From assembly GCA_023248735.1 (NCBI GenBank), contig JAHFDY010000017.1, positions 1-38,516 of the forward strand: 38,516 nt of DNA, in the 5' to 3' direction. A program made the position numbers and the translations under genes. Source of the DNA: Myxococcales bacterium (GTDB taxonomy: Bacteria > Myxococcota_A > Polyangia > Polyangiales > Polyangiaceae). This document shows, in pieces, positions 25,209 through 33,964 of the stretch. How positions within the stretch are numbered: position 1 is the first letter of the stretch; the number at the start of each line of letters is the position of its first letter. Below the pieces are notes generated by a model. It did not search any database. It was not told where the DNA came from and saw only the letters and a program-made list of their open reading frames with translations.

Positions 25209-26297
25209 ATGAAACACTGGCTTTCAGTCTCGGCGACCCTCCTCACGTTGGCATCGACCACCAACGCGTTCGCGCAGTATCCGCAACCCACACAGCCGAC
25301 GCAGCCCTATCCGACGCAACCGCAGCCTCAGCAGCCGTACGGCCAGCCCACTCAACCGTATCCGTATGGGCAACCCACACAGCCGGGATACAACCCGCAG
25401 TACCCATACGGCGTACCCGCCGCGCAGCAACCAAAACAGACGACGCGCGGCGGAGGCGAGATGATCTACCTCCTCGGCACGAGTGCCGCCTACGGCATCG
25501 GCACGGGCGTTTGGATCGACGCGCTCGCCGAAACGAAGGATCCCGGCATTGCGGTTGTCGCGCCCATCACGATCGGCGCCGCGGTTCCGGTCGGTCTTTT
25601 TCTTTGGGACAACTACAGCAAGATGGGCCGGGGCGTGCCAAGCTCAATGGCTACCGGCATCTTGCTTGGCGCCCTCGAAGGCATGGGAGCCTCCGGAATG
25701 CAGTCGTCACTGAGCAGCAACGGTTGGTCGTTCAAAGGCCACTCGACGCTCACCTTTCTCACGGCGACTGTGGGCGGCATCGGCGGTTACTTTTTCGGCG
25801 ACTACTATCGCCCCGACCCACGCAACCTCTCGTTCATCGCGAGTGGGTCCGGCATGGGGGCGATTGCCGGTATGGCCTTCGGCGCGGGCTCAACCCCAAG
25901 GCGCACCGATGGCACCACCGCCCAAGCGTCTGACTACGTAGCCGTCGGCGGCTTCGTTGGATTTAATTCCGGCATGCTGGCCACTGGTGCGCTCTCGATC
26001 GCCGGCGTGACGCCTTCGTACCAGACACAAAAGTACATGTGGGTCGGCTTCGGAGCAGGTGCAGCCGTGACCTCCGTCGTTTACATTTTTTACCTCTTCG
26101 GCGATCGGCCAGAGGTATGGCACGGTCTCATCGCAAACGGTCTCGGAGCGATTGCGGGCGCCGCGCTCGGAGGCATCATGTCGGCCGATTTGAAAGACGA
26201 CGTGACCGCCAAGAAGACATTTGCGCCGCCATTTTTCCTGGGGGCCGGACCGGTTCCAGGGGGTGGCGGGATGCTGAGTGCATACGGCACGTTTTGA
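25209..26297 (+). CDS. Secreted/membrane protein with Pro-Gln-Tyr-rich repeat and Gly-rich hydrophobic domain
   Basis: A 362-aa protein. The signal peptide MKHWLSVSATLLTLAS ends at AFA/Q. A low-complexity segment of about 50 residues follows, built from QPTQPYP and QPYGQP units, then the TTRGGGE boundary. The remaining 280 residues contain several hydrophobic, Gly/Ala-rich stretches (GTSAAYGIGTGVWI, IGAAVPVGLFLW, GIGGYFFGDYY, VTSVVYIFYLFG, LGAIAGAALGGIM), compatible with a polytopic membrane or glycine-zipper domain. A longer frame begins at 25092, but AGGAG and the signal peptide fix the start at 25209. I do not recognise the family. The stop codon coincides with the start of the second copy of the 53-bp repeat. 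Confidence 0.82.
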   Translation: MKHWLSVSATLLTLASTTNAFAQYPQPTQPTQPYPTQPQPQQPYGQPTQPYPYGQPTQPGYNPQYPYGVPAAQQPKQTTRGGGEMIYLLGTSAAYGIGTGVWIDALAETKDPGIAVVAPITIGAAVPVGLFLWDNYSKMGRGVPSSMATGILLGALEGMGASGMQSSLSSNGWSFKGHSTLTFLTATVGGIGGYFFGDYYRPDPRNLSFIASGSGMGAIAGMAFGAGSTPRRTDGTTAQASDYVAVGGFVGFNSGMLATGALSIAGVTPSYQTQKYMWVGFGAGAAVTSVVYIFYLFGDRPEVWHGLIANGLGAIAGAALGGIMSADLKDDVTAKKTFAPPFFLGAGPVPGGGGMLSAYGTF

Positions 26298-26347
26298 TTG
26301 AGTTGGGGAGCGCGTTTCGCGTGGAAGTGTCGGGCGTGACCACCCAC
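26295..26347 (+). repeat. About 53-bp degenerate repeat beginning at a stop codon (copy 2 of 2)
   Basis: Partner of 4132-4184. It starts with the TGA of the secreted Pro/Gln-rich protein and shares TTCGCGTGGAAGTG and ACCACCCAC with the first copy. It ends 12 bases before a strong hairpin. Confidence 0.6.
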
Positions 26348-26387
26348 GCACAAAGCAAAACGAGCGGATCTCTTCAGATCCGCTCGT
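26346..26387 (-). terminator. Rho-independent terminator for the small lipoprotein gene
   Basis: A perfect 12-base-pair stem (ACGAGCGGATCT at 26360-26371 and its complement at 26376-26387) with a four-base loop. On the minus strand it is followed by TTTGCTTTG, a U-rich tail, about 50 bases past the stop at 26440. On the plus strand the stem follows an A-rich run but has no T tail, although it may still help to end the convergent transcript. Confidence 0.8.
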
Positions 26388-26439
26388 CCCAGCTGGGGAG
26401 CTCGAGGCTCAGGAGCCTCCTCCCCTCTCGACCGTAGTC

Positions 26440-26616
26440 TTAGTGCGCTGGCGGAGGCGCATCACCCGAGTGCGCAGCGGGAGCTGCTGCCGAAGCAGAC
26501 GCTTCCGTCGTCGTGTTACCGGGGGTTTCCGCAGGCTTACTGTCGCCGCAAGCCACCGAAGCGACGCCGAGAGCTGCCATCGCAGCAAGAAGTGCAACCA
26601 GGACCATGTTCTTCAT
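26440..26616 (-). CDS. Very small lipoprotein
   Basis: A 58-aa precursor: signal peptide MKNMVLVALLAAMAALGV, then a lipobox ending ASVAC, then a low-complexity mature tail of about 35 residues rich in Ala, Thr, Ser, Glu and Pro (SKPAETPGNTTTEASAS, ending PPPAH). GAGGAG lies nine bases before the ATG. A GTG at 26643 is in frame, but it would put charged residues before the signal peptide. There is no folded domain, so this is likely a tail-only surface lipoprotein. It has its own upstream region and a strong terminator, which argues that it is a real and separately expressed gene. Confidence 0.72.
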   Translation of the reverse strand: MKNMVLVALLAAMAALGVASVACGDSKPAETPGNTTTEASASAAAPAAHSGDAPPPAH

Positions 26617-26745
26617 CGTTAGATCTCCTCGTATGCCTCGCACGCGACGAGGCGTTGGCCGTCACACTGGCGACCTTTGGTACTCGCTTATGCCTGAGCT
26701 CGACCTATGATGTCAATTCTGCGTTAGTCTCCGCAAGCATTCCGC
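26617..26745. promoter_or_regulatory. Divergent promoter region, small lipoprotein versus FHA-sigma54 regulator
   Basis: About 130 bp between genes reading apart. I looked for a sigma-54 (-24/-12) promoter and did not find a match to TGGCAC-N5-TTGC; no clear sigma-70 promoter is visible either. Confidence 0.35.
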
Positions 26746-28629
26746 ATGCCGATTCTTCGATGGTACCCACCCCAGGGCTCGCCGCGCGTCTTCGTGCTGT
26801 ATAAGCCCGTGTCGACGATTGGCCACGCGCTAGGCAACGACGTCGCGGTCCCCGGATCAGGCATGGCGGATACCCATGCGCAGATCGTGTTCGACGGCCG
26901 CGACTTCAACCTTGAGGAAATCGACCGCGTCGGCGAGATCCTCATCAACGGCAAAAAAAAGCGCCGAACCCGCTTGATTCACGGCGATCGGCTTACGCTC
27001 GGCACGAGCGACTTCGCGTTCAGCATGTTCGATGAACCCGCGAGCCGGGCACGGGGTGAAGGGCCAGCACCGTCGTCGTCGACCCCCGTAAACAGCGAAA
27101 CGCAAGCGCATGCGACCAGCCAGCAATTGGCGGGGCTACGCAAGCTACATGAGTTCAGCAACAAATTGATGACGATGCGCAATCTCGACGAATTGCTCGA
27201 GACGATGCTCGATTCCGTCATCGAGGTGACCGGCGGCGAGAAGGGCATGATCCTCCTTCTCGAAGATCGCGACGAAGGCGGGGCGCCCATGGGCAAGCCC
27301 ATGGTGCGCGCAGTGCGTCATGTACTGCGTGAGCAAATTCCCGATCTCAGCGTCTCCGACAGCATCGTCCGCAAGGTGCTCGACACGGGCCGACCTCTGA
27401 TTGTGAGCGACGCGCTCAGCGACTCCCAATTTTCATCGAGCGAGAGCGTGATTGCGTTTCGCGTATCGAGCGTCATCTGCGCTCCGCTCGTTGCGCAGGG
27501 CCATGTAATCGGTGTCCTCTACTGCGGAAACGACCGCATCAAGGGCCTGTTCGATCGATCGCAGCTCGACGTGCTCTCCATCTTCGCGATGCAAGCGAGT
27601 CTGATTCTCGAGAACGCGCTGCTCCTCGACGCCCTGCGCGCCGACAAGGAAAAACTCACCAAGGAGCTAAAGGGCAAGCGTTTCGGGGAGATCATCGGTG
27701 CGTGCCCATCGATGACCGAGGTATTTCGCAAGCTTCAGAAGGTGGCAACCACCGACATCAGCGTGCTCATCACCGGCGAGACAGGCACCGGGAAAGAGCT
27801 CATCGCGCGCGAGCTTCATCAACGATCGAATCGCGCGTCGGGGCCCTTCATCGTCATCAACTGCGGTGCCATTCCGGAGAACCTCATCGAGAGCGAACTC
27901 TTCGGTCACGTCAAGGGCGCGTTCACCGGAGCTATCGCATCGCGACCTGGTAAGTTTCAAGCGGCAGATAAGGGCACGCTCTTCCTCGACGAAATCGGCG
28001 AGCTGCCGCTCAATCTGCAGGTAAAGCTCCTGCGCGCGCTCCAAGAGCGCATCGTCTTTCGTGTTGGCGATTCGAAACCTGAAAAGGTCGACATCCGCAT
28101 CGTCGCCGCAACCAACCGCGTGCTCGAAGAAGAGATCCGCGCGGGACGCTTTCGCGAAGATCTCTACTACCGCCTCAACGTCGTCAATTTGTGGTTGCCC
28201 CCACTTCGCGACCGCGGTGACGACGTGCTCATCATTGCAAAGGCGCTGCTCGCAAAGTTCGCAGAAGAGATCGGCGCAAAGGCCACAGGCTTTTCACCCC
28301 AGGCGCTGGTGGCCATCAAGAAACACCACTGGCCCGGCAACATTCGTCAGCTCGAGAACCGCCTCAAGAAAGCGCTCGTGCTTTGCGACAAAGCGTTGCT
28401 CGGGCCCGAGGATCTCGACCTTGGCAAAGACAGCGAAGTGCCGATCGTTCCGCTCGAGAAGGCAAAGGAAGAGTTCCAACGCCGTTACATTTTGGAAGTG
28501 CTCGAGCGCAATCAGGGCAATCGCACCCAAACGGCACGAGACCTCGGCGTCGATCCGCGCACAATCTTCCGCTACCTCGAGCGCGAAACCCATCCGCCTC
28601 CACCCGGTTCAAACACAGGCGAGCGCTAA
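26746..28629 (+). CDS. FHA-GAF-sigma54 interaction domain-Fis HTH transcriptional activator
   Basis: A 627-aa enhancer-binding protein. Residues 1-97 form an FHA domain, about 140-295 a GAF sensor domain, and 313-545 an AAA+ ATPase with Walker A GETGTGKE (344-351), GAFTGA loop (391-396) and Walker B TLFLDE (411-416). A Fis-type helix-turn-helix [19 protein letters not shown] closes the protein. The intact GAFTGA loop shows that it can contact sigma-54 RNA polymerase and drive open-complex formation. FHA-bearing activators are typical of myxobacteria, where they respond to Ser/Thr kinase signalling. Here the usual FHA Arg and Ser are replaced (TIGH and ADTHA), so phosphothreonine binding may be altered. 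mutS2 starts 17 bp downstream on the same strand. Confidence 0.95.
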   Translation: MPILRWYPPQGSPRVFVLYKPVSTIGHALGNDVAVPGSGMADTHAQIVFDGRDFNLEEIDRVGEILINGKKKRRTRLIHGDRLTLGTSDFAFSMFDEPASRARGEGPAPSSSTPVNSETQAHATSQQLAGLRKLHEFSNKLMTMRNLDELLETMLDSVIEVTGGEKGMILLLEDRDEGGAPMGKPMVRAVRHVLREQIPDLSVSDSIVRKVLDTGRPLIVSDALSDSQFSSSESVIAFRVSSVICAPLVAQGHVIGVLYCGNDRIKGLFDRSQLDVLSIFAMQASLILENALLLDALRADKEKLTKELKGKRFGEIIGACPSMTEVFRKLQKVATTDISVLITGETGTGKELIARELHQRSNRASGPFIVINCGAIPENLIESELFGHVKGAFTGAIASRPGKFQAADKGTLFLDEIGELPLNLQVKLLRALQERIVFRVGDSKPEKVDIRIVAATNRVLEEEIRAGRFREDLYYRLNVVNLWLPPLRDRGDDVLIIAKALLAKFAEEIGAKATGFSPQALVAIKKHHWPGNIRQLENRLKKALVLCDKALLGPEDLDLGKDSEVPIVPLEKAKEEFQRRYILEVLERNQGNRTQTARDLGVDPRTIFRYLERETHPPPPGSNTGER

Positions 28630-28646
28630 TACAACGTGCGGTGTTG

Positions 28647-31034
28647 ATGCACACTCTGCAGGATCCCTGCCCTCCCAAGACACGCACTGATCTCGAGTGG
28701 AATCGGCTCCTCTTTGCACTCGCCGATCGTTGCGAGAGCACGACCGCGAAGGACCTCGCGCGCGCGCTACCTTTCGCGTCAACACGACAAGAGACTCTTT
28801 CGGTCCTCGCGGAACACGAAGAGGCAGCGCACCTTCTCGATCATGGTTCGCCGCTGCCGATAGTTCAGTTACCTGACGTTCGTGATGCGCTTGCCCGCCT
28901 GGGCGTGGGAGGCGCGTTGGGCCCAATTGAGCTCCGCGACGTCGCCAGAATCGCCGGTGCCGGTCGCGCCCTTCGCAGGTTTCTCTCGGCGAATCGAGAG
29001 AGAGCACCACGGCTCGCACAGACGCTTGCAACTGACCCGACGCTCGACGCGCTCGCGGAGGAGATTCACAAGTGCTTCGATCCAGACGGCACCCTAGCCG
29101 ATCACGCATCGCCCCGATTGCGTGAGTTGCGGGGCGAGTACCAGGCATCGCGCCAGCGAATTCTCAATCGCATGAATGATCTCATGTCTCGTTACGAATC
29201 GATCTTGCAAGACCGTTTCGTCACAGAGCGTGAGGGCCGTTATGTCGTGCCGGTACGTTCAGATGCCCACGAACGATTCCCGGGTATCGTGCACACAACA
29301 AGCGCAAGCGGCGCGACGCTCTTCGTCGAGCCACGCGCCGTGATTCCGCTCGGCAATCGCCTCAAGGTGCTCGAGGCGGATGTCGCACGCGAAGAGTTTG
29401 CGATCTACGCGCGCCTTTCGAGCCTAGTAGGCGATTCGTTACCGAGCGTAATCGCTTGCGCGAGCGCATTGGCATTGGCGGACGTGAGGGCGGCCGTTGC
29501 GCGATTCGCCGTAGACTTACAATTGCGATTCCCCGAGGTCCTTGAAGAGCCACGTCTCGAGCTCCACCGCGCGAGGCACCCACTGCTCGTGCTCGACCTG
29601 CCGAACGTAATCCCGAGCGACCTCACAGTGCGGCCTGCGAACGCACTCGTCGTTAGCGGTCCGAACGCGGGAGGCAAGACCGTAGCATTGAAGACCCTCG
29701 GCCTATCGGCGCTCATGTTGCGGGCTGGGCTTCCGATTGCATGTGGTGATGGAAGTCGCGCTGGCATCTTCGAAGTGGTCCTCACCGACGTCGGCGATGA
29801 TCAGAGCTTACAGAAGAACCTGTCGACCTTCAGCGCTCATGTAACGAATATTGTTACCATTATCGACCAAGCGATGCCCGGGGCGCTCGTCCTCTTCGAC
29901 GAACTCGCGGGCGGCACAGATCCTCGCGAGGGGGAAGCACTTGCGGCTGGCATTCTCGATTCGCTTTGCGCGCGCGGTGCGACCGTCGCGATCACCACGC
30001 ACTATGAGGGTCTCAAGGTACTCGCAACTGCTGACGATCGATTTCGAAACGCCTCCGTCGGTTTCAACGTCGCGACTCTTGAGCCTACGTTTGCCGTCGC
30101 AATGGACATACCCGGCAGCTCGAGCGCACTTGCGGTTGCTCGACGCTACGGCATGCCCGGCACCGTGCTCGAACGCGCCGACAAGTTTCTCGACCGCAGC
30201 GAGCAGGACTTCGAGACGGTTGTTCAAATGCTGCACGACGAACGTGCCGCGCTCGAGCTCGCGCGCGCGGCCACAGAAGCCAAAGGGACTGAGCTGGAAG
30301 CGGTGCGTGCACGACTCCAGGAAGAGCGCGAGTCCATCCGCCAAAGGCAGGCGACGGCGCTCGATCGCGCGACGGAGGAGCTGCTCGACCGTGTGAAACT
30401 TGCGCGCGACGAGCTGCGCACAGCGACCACGAAGCTCCGCCAGAAGAAGCTCGGAGAGAGCGATCTGCGCGAGGCCCAGCAAACTATCGACCGCGTCGCA
30501 AACGAAGTTGCAATCGGCGGCGACCTCGAGCGAAGACCCCCACACGCGCGAGAGAACGCGGCGATCGTCGACGCTACCGACCTCAAAAAAGGTAAGCGCG
30601 TCTACGTTCCGCGCTTGCGCGCTGAGGCCGAAGTTCTCGAAGTACTGGGACGCGAAGTACGCGTCGCCGCTGGCTCGCTCAAGCTCACGGTGAGCATCGC
30701 CGAGCTGCGCGAATCGCGCGAACCCCAAAAGCCGAGGGCGGCAGGGAACCCACGAGCGAGCGAGGCCAAACTCGAGGTCGCCGTTCAAACACGAGAGAAT
30801 ACGTGCGATTTGCGCGGTCTTCGTGCTGACGACGCAGTCTCCATGGCGATCTCGTTCCTCGACCGCAGCATCACCGACAGCCGTAAAGTTGCTTACCTAT
30901 TGCACGGCCACGGAACCGGCGCGCTGAAGGACGTTTTGCGCAAAGAACTCGCGGCGAGCCCATACGTTCAGGCGTCACGTGCGGGCGAGCGGCACGAGGG
31001 GGGCGACGGCGTTACGGTTGTCTGGCTTCGTTAG
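28647..31034 (+). CDS. mutS2: Endonuclease MutS2
   Basis: A 795-aa MutS2. The helical core is followed by the ATPase with Walker A GPNAGGKTVALKTLGL at residue 338, Walker B region ALVLFDELAGGTDPREG and ITTHYEGLK. A coiled-coil segment rich in Arg/Glu/Gln then leads to a KOW-like region and a C-terminal Smr domain (TCDLRGLRADDA and LLHGHGTGALK). MutS2 proteins have been linked to suppression of recombination and to collided-ribosome rescue; the Smr domain is the nuclease part. A much longer frame opens at 28383 inside the previous gene, but family similarity begins at the ATG at 28647. It probably shares a transcript with the regulator upstream. Confidence 0.95.
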   Translation: MHTLQDPCPPKTRTDLEWNRLLFALADRCESTTAKDLARALPFASTRQETLSVLAEHEEAAHLLDHGSPLPIVQLPDVRDALARLGVGGALGPIELRDVARIAGAGRALRRFLSANRERAPRLAQTLATDPTLDALAEEIHKCFDPDGTLADHASPRLRELRGEYQASRQRILNRMNDLMSRYESILQDRFVTEREGRYVVPVRSDAHERFPGIVHTTSASGATLFVEPRAVIPLGNRLKVLEADVAREEFAIYARLSSLVGDSLPSVIACASALALADVRAAVARFAVDLQLRFPEVLEEPRLELHRARHPLLVLDLPNVIPSDLTVRPANALVVSGPNAGGKTVALKTLGLSALMLRAGLPIACGDGSRAGIFEVVLTDVGDDQSLQKNLSTFSAHVTNIVTIIDQAMPGALVLFDELAGGTDPREGEALAAGILDSLCARGATVAITTHYEGLKVLATADDRFRNASVGFNVATLEPTFAVAMDIPGSSSALAVARRYGMPGTVLERADKFLDRSEQDFETVVQMLHDERAALELARAATEAKGTELEAVRARLQEERESIRQRQATALDRATEELLDRVKLARDELRTATTKLRQKKLGESDLREAQQTIDRVANEVAIGGDLERRPPHARENAAIVDATDLKKGKRVYVPRLRAEAEVLEVLGREVRVAAGSLKLTVSIAELRESREPQKPRAAGNPRASEAKLEVAVQTRENTCDLRGLRADDAVSMAISFLDRSITDSRKVAYLLHGHGTGALKDVLRKELAASPYVQASRAGERHEGGDGVTVVWLR

Positions 31035-31107
31035 GGTTGCCCAAGACGCCCCGAGTGCTACACCAACTGCGCGCGGATTCTAGGGGTGGGGGAAAGCCAA
31101 GCGTTCG

Positions 31108-33882
31108 ATGATCGCCAGTGGTTTGTTGCGTGGCGTGTCCATATCGGTCCTCTTGCTGGGGCTCGAAGGTTGCGCAGGGGAAGCGCCCCCCATCGAGGAA
31201 ACGGACGAAGCGTCGTCGACAGGTGTCATCGACATCATGCGGCCATGTCCAACGTGTGCGAATCAGGGTGTGCCCTCGCTCGTCATTTCCAATTTCAACA
31301 ACGTTGAAGTCCCAGCGTGGATGCCAGCGAACGCTGAAATTCGTTCGACGCCGAAAGGATCCTTTCAGTGGACCTTTCGATCCACCGAGCAAAACAGCGC
31401 CTACAACAACGTCACTGTTGAGCTTCGCGGCCACATGGTCGATCTCGTCGCACCTGGCGCGGCACCCAATTTGACGACGCCTGGGATCGCCGTGCCTGCG
31501 GTGCCGCCTTCGACGGTGGGACCACGTGTGGTGACTGATCCTTACGCCGTTGTTCTGCCCGTTCCGAACAGTCGAAACGCCCCTCCCGTACCGTCGGCCT
31601 ACTCGACGAGAGGCTGGGCGTACAAGGACCTAAGCAAAATACCAATTGAAGTGCTCGTCCCCGACGCGTTTGGACGGTGCGTAGTCGACCAGCTGTGGAG
31701 GAAGAGCGAGTACAGCCAGATGCACACCGTGACCGACGTGTATTGGGCGCTTCACCAAGTCGGCGAGCTCGACAGCAAAGGGCGCCCCAAGTTTGGACGC
31801 AATGCATGGTGGTTTCTCGCGCAAGAGTGGTCGGACGCTCCACGCGGCATCTACATGGACTATCAAAATTGGTATGTGGCAGCCACACAGGGCTGGGCGA
31901 CGGATGCTGAGCGCGATATCGCGCGCCGGAATCTCGCAAATGCGGGCGCGAAGGAAGCGAGCGACATTCAGACCATTATCCTTCGCCTATTAAACGGGAT
32001 TCGCGGAACCAAAGGCGTTCACGCCATTTGTGCGCGCAGCAGTGACTCAACCGCATTCGACCTCGCAATGCGTCAAGCAATCAAACTCTACGATGCAGCT
32101 TCCTTCACGCTGAATCAGTGGGCACGCCATCTCGACGTGGACGAGTACTTCGTCACCTGGGCACCAAGCGGCCGCGACGAACACAATTACGTCCTCCCTT
32201 GGTTGTTGGGGGGTGCACGCCACGATCAGATCTCCGGGTACACGATTGAGCAGCGGCTCGCCAAGACCGGCGAGCACCCCGATCTTGCCTACTTGAAACC
32301 GCTGAGCTTCGAGAGCGCGGTCGCCAACGGACTCGCAATCCCTCCCGACGTCGCCAAGTCGCCTGAACTGGCTATCCCCGTGGAGGTTGCCGTTGGGTAC
32401 CAAGACGTGTGCGTGAGGCGCGGGGATGGAAGCGTTGCGTGCATCGACCGCGGCGGGCAGAAAGAGCGGACTGGCATTGGAAAGAGCGCGAGTCTGTCGA
32501 TGGGGTGGCAACAGGAGGAGAGCAACAGCGGTGAGAGACTCGTGAGCGCTCTTGCATGTTCGTTGTCCGTCGAGGGCCAAGCTTCCTGCTGGAATCGCAA
32601 CGGCAACGTCGACGTTACAAATGGCGACTCGCACGATCACGCGAGCTTCGCAGTCGCCAGACGGCCCGTGCGCGCGAAGGCGTGGGCCGATGTTTTCGAA
32701 CGCCCTGGCTACTGTTGGACTACCCAAACCAACAATGGGCGCGCGTGGTGTGATCCGAACTCGGTCCTCGGTCGCCAGTACTTTTGGGAGCCGCACTTCT
32801 TAGGCGAGACGCCAACGACTGCCGTCGTGCGAGGAGAGGGATATGCATGTGCGCTACGAAAAACGGGTAGCGTTGAGTGTGGAATATTCGACAGCAACGA
32901 AGGCGTCGGATGGCTCTCCGGAGTCACGGGTCTGCCACATGTGACGGCGATTTCAGGCGGGCCCAACCACGCTTGCGCGCTGACGGACGAGGGCAAAGCG
33001 CTTTGTTGGTTGGCAGACGCGACGGCTGCTAACGAGGTCGCCGGCGTGGCGAACGCCGTTCAATTATCGTCGGGAGAGAACTTCGCTTGCGCACGCGATA
33101 CCCTCGGCACCGTTGCTTGCTGGGCGATTTTTGGCCTCTCGCCTCCGACGTGGCTTCCTCCTACGGGCGTCAAGACGATCGTTGGCGTTACCGCCGCGAT
33201 CGACCTGTCTGCTGGTCAGGATGCCGCGTGCGCGATCACAACAGGCGGAAAGGTCGTGTGCTGGGGTGGGGACACGATCGTTGCTCCCGGCGCTGCGACG
33301 CAAGATAAGGTCGTCGAGATCGCCTTTTCGGCGCCCCCTGCAACGGCGCCCGCTGCAACGGCGCCCCCTGCAACGGCGCCCACCGCAACGACATCCGCGT
33401 CAACCTGTCCTGAAGCCGCGTGCCTGCGCATCGGCGAGTACTACGAGGGCGCCGGCAGTGACAAGGCCATCGAGATCGAAAATCGCTGCACCGGTTCGAT
33501 CAACTTGGCCGACATCGCACTCTGCGTAGAGTCGAATGCGAACACGACTTGCTCAAACGTTACGCTCCCGTCCACGGGGACGCTCGCACCGGGCCAGGTC
33601 TTCGTCGCATGCAACAGCGGAATGTCATCGACTGAAAAGTGCCAGACAACTTCCGCCAGCCTCAACTTCAACGGTAACGATCGCGTCGTCCTCAAGCGCA
33701 GCGGCACGATCGTTGACGCCTTTGGTGAACTCGGACGTGATCCAGGTGCGATTTGGGCCGATGTAAACTATCGCCGCAAGCCCCAGTGCGGCACTTACCT
33801 CGGCGCCGGCGCGTTCAACGTCAACGATCTTTACGATACGGCAAACGGCTTGAGTCTCACTCACCTTGGCGTCGCGCCGTGA
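31108..33882 (+). CDS. Large lipoprotein with RCC1-type repeats and C-terminal lamin-tail domain
   Basis: A 924-aa surface lipoprotein with signal peptide and lipobox ending GLEGC (Cys22). The first 420 residues are of unknown fold, with many Trp/Tyr. From about 425 there are RCC1/beta-propeller-like blades with the pattern AISGGPNHACALTDEGKALCW, each about 35-60 residues with Cys pairs; at least three clear blades lie between 600 and 735. A linker of four APxxT units (33331-33390) leads to a lamin-tail domain (about 770-870: ACLRIGEYYEGAGSDKAIEIE, then LNFNGNDRVVLKRSGTIVDAFG). Such Cys-rich RCC1 proteins are frequent in myxobacteria and are assumed to bind surface partners. The ribosome binding site is weak. 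Confidence 0.87.
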   Translation: MIASGLLRGVSISVLLLGLEGCAGEAPPIEETDEASSTGVIDIMRPCPTCANQGVPSLVISNFNNVEVPAWMPANAEIRSTPKGSFQWTFRSTEQNSAYNNVTVELRGHMVDLVAPGAAPNLTTPGIAVPAVPPSTVGPRVVTDPYAVVLPVPNSRNAPPVPSAYSTRGWAYKDLSKIPIEVLVPDAFGRCVVDQLWRKSEYSQMHTVTDVYWALHQVGELDSKGRPKFGRNAWWFLAQEWSDAPRGIYMDYQNWYVAATQGWATDAERDIARRNLANAGAKEASDIQTIILRLLNGIRGTKGVHAICARSSDSTAFDLAMRQAIKLYDAASFTLNQWARHLDVDEYFVTWAPSGRDEHNYVLPWLLGGARHDQISGYTIEQRLAKTGEHPDLAYLKPLSFESAVANGLAIPPDVAKSPELAIPVEVAVGYQDVCVRRGDGSVACIDRGGQKERTGIGKSASLSMGWQQEESNSGERLVSALACSLSVEGQASCWNRNGNVDVTNGDSHDHASFAVARRPVRAKAWADVFERPGYCWTTQTNNGRAWCDPNSVLGRQYFWEPHFLGETPTTAVVRGEGYACALRKTGSVECGIFDSNEGVGWLSGVTGLPHVTAISGGPNHACALTDEGKALCWLADATAANEVAGVANAVQLSSGENFACARDTLGTVACWAIFGLSPPTWLPPTGVKTIVGVTAAIDLSAGQDAACAITTGGKVVCWGGDTIVAPGAATQDKVVEIAFSAPPATAPAATAPPATAPTATTSASTCPEAACLRIGEYYEGAGSDKAIEIENRCTGSINLADIALCVESNANTTCSNVTLPSTGTLAPGQVFVACNSGMSSTEKCQTTSASLNFNGNDRVVLKRSGTIVDAFGELGRDPGAIWADVNYRRKPQCGTYLGAGAFNVNDLYDTANGLSLTHLGVAP
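33331..33390 (+). repeat. Four tandem 15-bp units coding for an Ala-Pro-Thr linker
   Basis: GCGCCCNCTGCAACG-type units follow one another exactly in frame, encoding APPAT, APAAT, APPAT and APTAT. They form the hinge between the propeller and lamin-tail domains and are a likely site of length variation between strains. Confidence 0.85.
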
Positions 33883-33964
33883 AACACAGTGCTATCGCGC
33901 TGCGCGAAGAGTAAAATACCGGCGCGTGCAAGGGACTCCGTCACTGATGCCCAAGCGCGAGGCC
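33883..33964. other. Convergent intergenic region with short palindrome
   Basis: 82 bp between converging genes. TCGCGC (33895-33900) and GCGCGA (33902-33907) form a near-perfect palindrome, but there is no U tail on either side, so I do not call a terminator. Confidence 0.35.

Noticed and set aside
26388-26439. Second terminator from CCCAGCTGGG and GAGGCTCAGGAGCCTC
   Set aside because: The first has no loop and the second only a six-base-pair stem without a U tail; they may support the main hairpin but do not qualify alone.
29808-30788. 326-aa open frame on the minus strand
   Set aside because: It is antisense to mutS2, with no recognisable motif.
33331-33390. CRISPR-like tandem repeat
   Set aside because: The units are 15 bp, contiguous without spacers and in frame with a protein linker.
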